The translations under genes and the position numbers were made by a program. Shown piece by piece: positions 22,347-27,720 of a stretch of DNA of 27,720 nt (its first letter is position 1; every line of letters begins with the position of its first letter). The DNA comes from JAAFHN01 sp031421855 (GTDB taxonomy: Bacteria > Pseudomonadota > Gammaproteobacteria > Burkholderiales > Burkholderiaceae_C), in NCBI GenBank assembly GCA_031421855.1, contig JANOPN010000124.1:1-27720 (forward strand). The letters run 5' to 3'. A model generated the notes under the pieces. That model did no database searches and was not told the origin of the DNA. It saw nothing but the letters and a program-made list of their open reading frames with translations.

Positions 22347-22943
22347 ATGAGCGACATCCAAAAACCAGACGAAGCCAACAGCCCTGAAATCGGCGGGCAA
22401 ACCACGCCATCCGCGCCCGTCACGCCGATGGATGCTGAAGCAGAAGCAGAAGCGGAAATTCTCGACCCTTTGGCCGGCGCGCAAGCCGAAATCGTGATTT
22501 TGCAAGCCAAAGTCTCTGAGCTCAACGACCATTGGTTGCGCGGCCAAGCCGAAGTTCAAAACGCGCGACGCCGCGCCGACGACGAAGTTGCCAAAGCTCG
22601 CAAGTTCGCCGTTGAAAACTTCGCTGAAAGCATGCTCCCAGTCATTGACAGCTTGGAAGCCGGTTTGGCCGTCAAAGATGCCACGATTGAGCAAATCCGC
22701 GAAGGATCAGCCGCGACCATTCGCCAGCTCACGTCGGCGCTTGAGCGCAATAAAGTGGTGGCCATTAACCCAGAACCAACAGCTGAAGCGGCCGTCAAGT
22801 TCGACCCCACCAAACACCAAGCCATCAGCATGGTGCCCTCCGAGCAAGAAGCCAACACCGTTGTGGCTGTGCTGCAAAAAGGCTACGCCATCAACGACCG
22901 CACCCTGCGCCCCGCGTTGGTCACGGTCGCAGCACCCAAATAA
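22347..22943 (+). CDS. grpE: Nucleotide exchange factor GrpE
   Basis: GrpE releases ADP from DnaK. From the ATG at 22347 it has 198 residues; starts at 22290 and 22311 are in the same frame, but 22290 falls in the heat-shock promoter. The N-terminal tail is acidic with AEAEAEAE. A long helix follows (about 41-110: AQAEIVILQAKVSELNDHWLRGQAEVQN...). The C-terminal beta domain includes the characteristic ALVTVA end. dnaK follows after 150 bases with its own sigma32-type promoter. Confidence 0.96.
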   Translation: MSDIQKPDEANSPEIGGQTTPSAPVTPMDAEAEAEAEILDPLAGAQAEIVILQAKVSELNDHWLRGQAEVQNARRRADDEVAKARKFAVENFAESMLPVIDSLEAGLAVKDATIEQIREGSAATIRQLTSALERNKVVAINPEPTAEAAVKFDPTKHQAISMVPSEQEANTVVAVLQKGYAINDRTLRPALVTVAAPK

Positions 22944-23026
22944 GCGGCTGGACTCCCGTTTTCGACCGATTCCAAGCAAAAACCGCCGAATTTGAACGAG
23001 TTTTTGCTCGAAACCAGCGAAAAAGC

Positions 23027-23054
23027 CTTGAAAAACGCTTCGCTACCCACACAT
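23027..23054 (+). promoter_or_regulatory. Sigma32-type heat-shock promoter of dnaK
   Basis: CTTGAA (23027-23032), 13 bases and CCCACACAT (23046-23054). The spacing is identical to that of the grpE promoter and the -10 is similar (CCC, two variable bases, ACAT). Confidence 0.7.
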
Positions 23055-23093
23055 CCAATCCATCTGCATCTCTGACTCTCGAAGGCACACATC

Positions 23094-25055
23094 ATGGCAA
23101 AAATCATCGGCATTGACCTCGGCACCACCAATTCTTGCGTGGCGATCATGGAAGGCAACACCACCAAGGTGATTGAAAACTCGGAAGGTGCGCGCACCAC
23201 GCCGTCGATCATTGCTTACCAAGAAGACGGTGAAGTGTTGGTTGGTGCATCGGCCAAGCGCCAAGCCGTGACCAACCCACGCAACACGCTGTACGCGGTG
23301 AAGCGCTTGATTGGTCGCAAGTTCGACGAAAAAGAAGTCCAAAAAGACATTCACCACATGCCTTACACCATCGCCAAAGCCGACAACGGCGACGCATGGG
23401 TGGAAGTGCGCGGCAAGAAAATGGCGCCGCCCCAAATTAGTGCAGATGTGTTGCGCAAAATGAAGAAAACCGCCGAAGACTACCTCGGTGAGCCCGTGAC
23501 CGAGGCCGTCATCACTGTGCCGGCGTACTTCAACGACGCACAGCGCCAAGCCACCAAAGACGCAGGCCGCATCGCTGGCCTTGATGTCAAGCGCATCATC
23601 AACGAGCCCACTGCTGCTGCACTGGCTTTTGGCCTGGACAAGGGCGATGAATTCAAAGGCAAAGACCGCAAAATTGCCGTGTACGACTTGGGTGGTGGCA
23701 CCTTTGACATCTCGATCATCGAGATCGCCGACGTCGACGGAGAAAAGCAATTTGAAGTGTTGTCTACCAATGGCGACACCTTCTTGGGCGGTGAAGACTT
23801 TGACCAACGCATCATCGACTTCATCATCACCGAATTCAAGAAAGACCAAGGCGTTGATCTGAGCAAGGACGTGCTGGCGCTCCAACGCCTCAAAGAAGCC
23901 GCCGAGAAAGCGAAGATTGAGCTCTCGAGCAGCACGTCAACCGATGTCAACTTGCCCTACATCACGGCTGATGCCAGCGGCCCTAAGCATCTGAACATCA
24001 AGCTCACCCGCGCCAAGCTGGAGTCGTTGGTTGAGGAGCTGATCGAGCGCACGATTGCGCCATGTCGCACCGCCATCAAAGACGCGGGCGTGTCGGTGAG
24101 CGACATCAAAGACGTGATTTTGGTCGGCGGCATGACCCGCATGCCCAAGGTACAAGAAAAAGTCAAAGAATTCTTTGGCCAAGAGCCTCGCAAAGACGTG
24201 AACCCTGACGAAGCCGTTGCTGTGGGCGCGGCGATTCAAGGCCAAGTGTTGGCCGGTGACCGCAAAGACGTGCTCTTGCTCGACGTCACCCCGTTGTCGC
24301 TCGGTATTGAAACCCTTGGCGGCGTGATGACGAAGATGATCACGAAAAACACGACCATCCCAACCAAGTTTGCGCAGACTTTCTCCACGGCTGACGACAA
24401 CCAGCCGGCCGTGACCATCAAGGTCTACCAAGGCGAGCGTGAGATGGCGGCTGGCAACAAGGGTCTTGGCGAATTCAACCTTGAAGGCATTCCACCGGCA
24501 GCACGTGGCACGCCGCAAATTGAGGTCGCTTTTGACATCGACGCCAACGGCATCTTGCACGTCAGCGCCAAAGACAAAGGCACCGGCAAAGAGAACAAGA
24601 TCACGATCAAAGCCAACTCAGGCTTGAGCGAGGCCGAGATTCAAAACATGGTCAAAGATGCCGAGCTCAACGCCGAGGACGACAAGAAGAAGCTTGAAGT
24701 CGTGCAGGCTCGCAACGCGGGCGACCAAACGCTGCACAGCGTGAAAAAGAGCCTCACCGAATACGGCGACAAAATTGATGCGGCAGAAAAAACCGCAATC
24801 GAGGCCGCACTCAAGGATCTCGAAGAAGCCCTCAAAGGCGACGACAAGGCCCTGATCGAGTCCAAAACCGAAGCGGCGATGACGGCGAGCCAAAAGCTGG
24901 GCGAAAAAATGTACGCCGACATGCAAGCCAAAGATGCCGCAGCGCAAGCCGCAGCCGCTTCAGCGGGTGGCGCGGCACCGGGCGATCAGCCGCAAGCCAA
25001 GCCACACGACGACAACGTGGTTGACGCTGAGGTCAAAGAAGTCAAAAAACCGTAA
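23094..25055 (+). CDS. dnaK: Chaperone DnaK (Hsp70)
   Basis: DnaK, 653 residues, is the ATP-dependent chaperone. The ATPase domain starts IIGIDLGTTNSCVAIMEG. It includes VYDLGGGTFDISI and the VGGMTRMPKVQ segment near residue 340. A substrate-binding beta sandwich follows (about 390-500), then the helical lid and a disordered tail ending DDNVVDAEVKEVKK. A ribosome site AAGG lies upstream of the ATG at 23094. It works with GrpE (upstream) and DnaJ (downstream). Confidence 0.99.
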   Translation: MAKIIGIDLGTTNSCVAIMEGNTTKVIENSEGARTTPSIIAYQEDGEVLVGASAKRQAVTNPRNTLYAVKRLIGRKFDEKEVQKDIHHMPYTIAKADNGDAWVEVRGKKMAPPQISADVLRKMKKTAEDYLGEPVTEAVITVPAYFNDAQRQATKDAGRIAGLDVKRIINEPTAAALAFGLDKGDEFKGKDRKIAVYDLGGGTFDISIIEIADVDGEKQFEVLSTNGDTFLGGEDFDQRIIDFIITEFKKDQGVDLSKDVLALQRLKEAAEKAKIELSSSTSTDVNLPYITADASGPKHLNIKLTRAKLESLVEELIERTIAPCRTAIKDAGVSVSDIKDVILVGGMTRMPKVQEKVKEFFGQEPRKDVNPDEAVAVGAAIQGQVLAGDRKDVLLLDVTPLSLGIETLGGVMTKMITKNTTIPTKFAQTFSTADDNQPAVTIKVYQGEREMAAGNKGLGEFNLEGIPPAARGTPQIEVAFDIDANGILHVSAKDKGTGKENKITIKANSGLSEAEIQNMVKDAELNAEDDKKKLEVVQARNAGDQTLHSVKKSLTEYGDKIDAAEKTAIEAALKDLEEALKGDDKALIESKTEAAMTASQKLGEKMYADMQAKDAAAQAAAASAGGAAPGDQPQAKPHDDNVVDAEVKEVKKP

Positions 25056-25086
25056 CCCAGGTTTAGCGTTTTAGCCACCAGGCACA

Positions 25087-25114
25087 GGGGCGCAACACTT
25101 CGGTGTATGCGCCC
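25087..25114 (+). terminator. Strong TTCG-capped hairpin between dnaK and dnaJ
   Basis: GGGGCGCAACAC-TTCG-GTGTATGCGCCC is a long GC-rich stem with a stable TTCG tetraloop and one bulged A. It is followed by TTCGTT rather than a clear T-run, so it may be a weak terminator, a processing site or a stabiliser of the dnaK message. Confidence 0.55.
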
Positions 25115-25181
25115 TTCGTTGCGAGTGGCGACCCCAATCGATTCCACTGCGGCGAACCCGCGTCACTGACTACACAGCACC

Positions 25182-26333
25182 ATGGCAACCAAACGCGACT
25201 ACTATGAAACCCTTGGCGTGGCCAAGACCGTCAGCGACGAGGACTTGAAAAAATCGTATCGCAAACTGGCGATGAAGCACCACCCCGACCGCAACCAAGG
25301 CGACGGGGCCAAGGCCGCTGAGGAAAAATTCAAAGAAGCCAAAGAAGCCTACGAGATGCTGTCGGACCCACAAAAACGGGCCGCCTACGACCAGTATGGA
25401 CACGCAGGAGTCGACCCCAACATGCGCGGAGGCCCCGGTGCTGAGGGCTTTGGCGGCTTTGCCGAAGCGTTTGGCGACGTATTTGGTGACTTGTTTGGCG
25501 GTCAGCGTCGGGGTGGTGGCGGTGGTAAGCAGGTGTACAAAGGCTCTGACCTCAGCTACGCGATGGAGATCACGCTTGAAGAGGCGGCATACGGCAAGGA
25601 TGCGCAGATTCGCATCCCGTCTTGGGACCATTGCAAACCCTGCAACGGAACCGGTGCCAAGCCCGGCACCAGTGTCAAAACCTGCGGCACTTGCGGCGGT
25701 CGGGGCAGCGTGCAAATGCGCCAAGGCTTTTTTGCGGTCGAACAACCCTGCCCCACATGCCGCGGCAGTGGCAAGGTCATTCCTGAACCCTGTGGCGTGT
25801 GTCACGGTGCTGGCAAAACCAAATCGCAAAAAACGCTAGAAGTACGCATCCCTGGCGGAATCGACGACGGCATGCGCATCCGCTCTGCAAGCAACGGCGA
25901 GCCCGGCACCAATGGTGGCCCCAATGGCGACTTGTTCATCGAAATTCGCATCAAAAAGCACGACGTGTTTCAACGCGAGGGCGACGATTTGCACTGCGAG
26001 GTGCCGATCAGTTTCGTCACCGCAGCCTTAGGCGCTGAAGTGCCTGTGCCCGTGCTCGGCGAAAAAGAACCCGGCGAAGTCGCCATCGACATCCCCGAAG
26101 GCACGCAAGCCGGCAAGCAGTTCCGCCTGCGCGGCAAAGGCATCAAGGGCGTGCGCTCTAGCTATCCCGGCGACCTGTATTGCCATGTCGTGATTGAGAC
26201 GCCAGTCAAACTCACCGAGCACCAAAAGAAACTGCTCAAAGAGTTCGATGAAAGCGTCAAAAAAGGCGGCGGCAAGCACTCACCCAATGCAGAAGGCTTC
26301 GCCGACAAGCTGCGCAAGTTCTTCGGGGCGTGA
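25182..26333 (+). CDS. dnaJ: Chaperone DnaJ (Hsp40)
   Basis: The protein has 383 residues. The J domain (1-70) has HPD at residues 34-36. A Gly/Phe-rich linker runs from 73 to 120 and a zinc domain has four CxxCxGxG units (C151/C154, C168/C171, C190/C193, C204/C207). The C-terminal client-binding domains follow. It stimulates DnaK ATPase. The ATG at 25182 has a poor ribosome site. The gene is 126 bases downstream of dnaK, separated from it by the TTCG hairpin. Confidence 0.99.
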   Translation: MATKRDYYETLGVAKTVSDEDLKKSYRKLAMKHHPDRNQGDGAKAAEEKFKEAKEAYEMLSDPQKRAAYDQYGHAGVDPNMRGGPGAEGFGGFAEAFGDVFGDLFGGQRRGGGGGKQVYKGSDLSYAMEITLEEAAYGKDAQIRIPSWDHCKPCNGTGAKPGTSVKTCGTCGGRGSVQMRQGFFAVEQPCPTCRGSGKVIPEPCGVCHGAGKTKSQKTLEVRIPGGIDDGMRIRSASNGEPGTNGGPNGDLFIEIRIKKHDVFQREGDDLHCEVPISFVTAALGAEVPVPVLGEKEPGEVAIDIPEGTQAGKQFRLRGKGIKGVRSSYPGDLYCHVVIETPVKLTEHQKKLLKEFDESVKKGGGKHSPNAEGFADKLRKFFGA

Positions 26334-26377
26334 GGATCGAAGCGAGTCAAACCTGACGCGCTGAGGTCGCGACGGAG

Positions 26378-26414
26378 AAAAAAGCCCTTGAACTAGCAAT
26401 TTCAAGGGCTTTTT
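26378..26414 (+). terminator. Intrinsic terminator after dnaJ
   Basis: AAAAAAGCCCTTGAA and TTCAAGGGCTTTTT pair with a short loop and a T-run, about 45 bases after the dnaJ stop. It ends the chaperone operon. Confidence 0.9.
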
Positions 26415-26420
26415 CGACTC

Positions 26421-26460
26421 TGGTCACCGGATTTATTGAGTTTGTTGCTACTCTTTTTGA
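26421..26460 (+). repeat. 40-bp dispersed repeat, copy 7
   Basis: TGGTCACCGG, then ATTGAGTTTGTTGCTACTCTTTTTGA, follows the dnaJ terminator within ten bases. No gene starts immediately after it on the plus strand, so this copy is not at a gene 5' end. Confidence 0.85.
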
Positions 26461-26721
26461 CAGACTCTTTACCCGCATAAGACCGAAACGGCTGTCGTCG
26501 CAGCGCACGCAGTGTGTTTTTGCGCATGCCGAGATGGGCTTGCCGGGGCTTCATGCTCGCGGAGCGGTCAGCATTTTTCCCGCGTCTCGACACCACTGCG
26601 GCCAGAAATACCGCCGCTTACATCGATTCGTCACGAACCTGAGCCGACGATTTCATCCATACAACCACGCAGGTGAAAACTATCCATGTAGCCCAACCAA
26701 TCGCAGTAGATCCCGGTTAGG
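26461..26721. other. Noncoding stretch between dnaJ and the DUF1636 gene
   Basis: No recognisable gene is seen in this 260-base stretch, nor any terminator for the minus-strand genes to its right. Short open frames cross it on both strands, but none has a ribosome site or a familiar sequence. It might be a degraded remnant. Confidence 0.45.
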
Positions 26722-27129
26722 TTATCCGCCGTTGCCTGAAACTGCCAATATCTGCTGGGCGTGGCGAATGCCTGGCGGCAATTTTGCCAAAATGCCCTCT
26801 TGCAGCCTCAGGGGGCGCGCGGCCCGTAACAGCACACCATCTGCGGACAAATGGTAATCAACCGCGCAAGACAGCACCTGTTTTGCCGATTCCGCATCAG
26901 CAACCAGATCTCCGAACATGTAGCTGAACTTACCCTCGCTCTGAAGCGCCACTGCGCATGCCCGCTTGCAACCACTCATGCATTCCACTGCGCGGATCGT
27001 GGGACTCAAGTCTGTTGACAGCGCTTCGTTCTCAATCGCCTCCAACAAATACCGCCCCGCGCGAGGCATATCCCGGCTGTCGCCTGGCGCACGACAGAGC
27101 ACACAAACCAGAATTTCAGTGTCTTTCAT
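26722..27129 (-). CDS. DUF1636 family metal-binding protein
   Basis: The 135-residue protein has five cysteines in the family pattern: Cys9 and Cys12 (VCVLCR), then Cys50, Cys54 and Cys58 (ECMSGCKRAC). The DUF1636 family is a predicted thioredoxin-like iron-sulphur or metal-binding protein and is often encoded near cobalamin or cobalt/iron uptake genes. The start ATG at 27129 overlaps the stop of the ABC ATPase gene by 14 bases, so translation is coupled. A helper role in metal or B12 handling is an inference from context. Confidence 0.8.
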   Translation of the reverse strand: MKDTEILVCVLCRAPGDSRDMPRAGRYLLEAIENEALSTDLSPTIRAVECMSGCKRACAVALQSEGKFSYMFGDLVADAESAKQVLSCAVDYHLSADGVLLRAARPLRLQEGILAKLPPGIRHAQQILAVSGNGG

Positions 27130-27720
27130 TGAAGGTCACGCTCTTGAATGTGAAAAAACTGCAGCCATCTGCTTGCACCCTTTGAATTCCATGCCCGTAG
27201 GCGTCGGACAACACGAAGTCGGACAACGCCGTGGTCGGCGGGCCAAACGCGGTCACGGTTTGATTCGCGATGACTGCGACGTTGTGGCAATATGTTGCTG
27301 CCAAGTGCAGGTCGTGCAGCACGATCACAACGGCGCTGTGAGCCGCCCGTTCCAGCAACAGCCGCATCAACTGGTGTTGGTGCGGCACATCCAAATGGGC
27401 TGTGGGCTCGTCGGCCAACAACAGCTCGGGGTCGTGGGCAATTGCACGTGCAAAACAGGCCCGGGACTTCTCCCCGCCTGACAGGGTTGCGAACCGTCGG
27501 TGCAGCAAATCGCGCAACTCGCAGCGATCAATCAATTGATCGCTCGCCTTGACAAGGGCCATGTCGAGCAATTCGCGAACGGTCAGGTCCCAGTAACTGG
27601 TCATGTCTTGTGGCAAATAACCAATGCGTTGTGCCAGCGCCTTGGGTCGCCACTCTTGAGGCGGTCGACCCAGTAGCTCGATCCGCCCTTTTGTGGTGGG
27701 AATCAGCCGCAGCGCCGCTT
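27116..27720 (-). CDS. ABC transporter ATP-binding protein, iron-siderophore/cobalamin type (partial)
   Basis: The frame is open to the right edge, so the N-terminus with the Walker A motif is outside; about 201 residues are visible. They show the Q-loop (IGYLPQD), the signature LSGGEKSR, the Walker B segment ELLLADEPTAHLD and the H-loop IVLHDLHLAA. The type is FecE/BtuD/FhuC, which power uptake of iron-siderophores or vitamin B12 with a FecCD-type permease. The permease and binding protein are presumably further right. The C-terminus overlaps the DUF1636 gene. Confidence 0.88.
   Translation of the reverse strand, partial: AALRLIPTTKGRIELLGRPPQEWRPKALAQRIGYLPQDMTSYWDLTVRELLDMALVKASDQLIDRCELRDLLHRRFATLSGGEKSRACFARAIAHDPELLLADEPTAHLDVPHQHQLMRLLLERAAHSAVVIVLHDLHLAATYCHNVAVIANQTVTAFGPPTTALSDFVLSDAYGHGIQRVQADGCSFFTFKSVTFNERH

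Noticed and set aside
23043..23885. 280-codon open frame on the minus strand
   Set aside because: It is antisense to dnaK. Such frames are frequent opposite dnaK in high-GC genomes and carry no independent evidence here.
26534..26857. 107-codon plus-strand frame crossing into the DUF1636 gene
   Set aside because: Its second half is antisense to the DUF1636 gene, and the first half has no ribosome site or familiar sequence.

Overview
This looks like a chromosomal segment of a betaproteobacterium, most likely Burkholderiales (Comamonadaceae-like). The grounds are the thrS-infC-rpmI-rplT-pheS-pheT order, the grpE-dnaK-dnaJ cluster, the protein sequences, fairly high GC, and short noncoding repeats reminiscent of that group. 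The genus cannot be fixed by reading alone. No rRNA, tRNA, CRISPR array, phage or full insertion sequence was seen.

Layout. 1-1206 (minus) is the N-terminal part of a large lipoprotein that runs off the left edge. 1207-2118 is a long noncoding stretch with one repeat copy, followed by a small membrane protein with an internal duplication (2119-2340). On the minus strand lie an orphan, degenerate GyrB-like ATPase domain (2462-3010) and a class III CoA-transferase (3042-4292). An IclR regulator is divergent to the CoA-transferase (4498-5232). An FAD-dependent oxidoreductase (5306-7084) and a secreted S9 peptidase (7097-9130) follow on the plus strand.

9183-17008 is a minus-strand translation block: a small zinc-finger protein, thrS, infC, rpmI, rplT, pheS and pheT. 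It has several readable control elements. There is a threonine-rich leader with a terminator before thrS, a rare ATC start for infC, a terminator overlapping a promoter between infC and rpmI, and a terminator plus a 102-bp MITE-like element between rplT and pheS.

17275-19843 (plus) is a tightly overlapping MlaE-like permease / MCE protein / lipoprotein operon with no ATPase gene. An S10 serine carboxypeptidase (20091-21572) and a small winged-helix protein (21796-22104) follow. Then comes the heat-shock cluster grpE-dnaK-dnaJ (22347-26333), with two matching sigma32-type promoters. The right end (minus) holds a DUF1636 protein and the C-terminal part of an ABC ATPase of the iron-siderophore/cobalamin type.

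The most unusual signal is a family of about 40-bp dispersed repeats with seven copies in 27.7 kb. Several copies end immediately upstream of genes (infC, the permease operon, the S10 peptidase), where they contain a TGCTATNAT sequence resembling an extended -10 promoter element. One copy forms part of the signal peptide coding sequence of the S9 peptidase. A second family, the 102-bp inverted-repeat element, has two copies about 96% identical.
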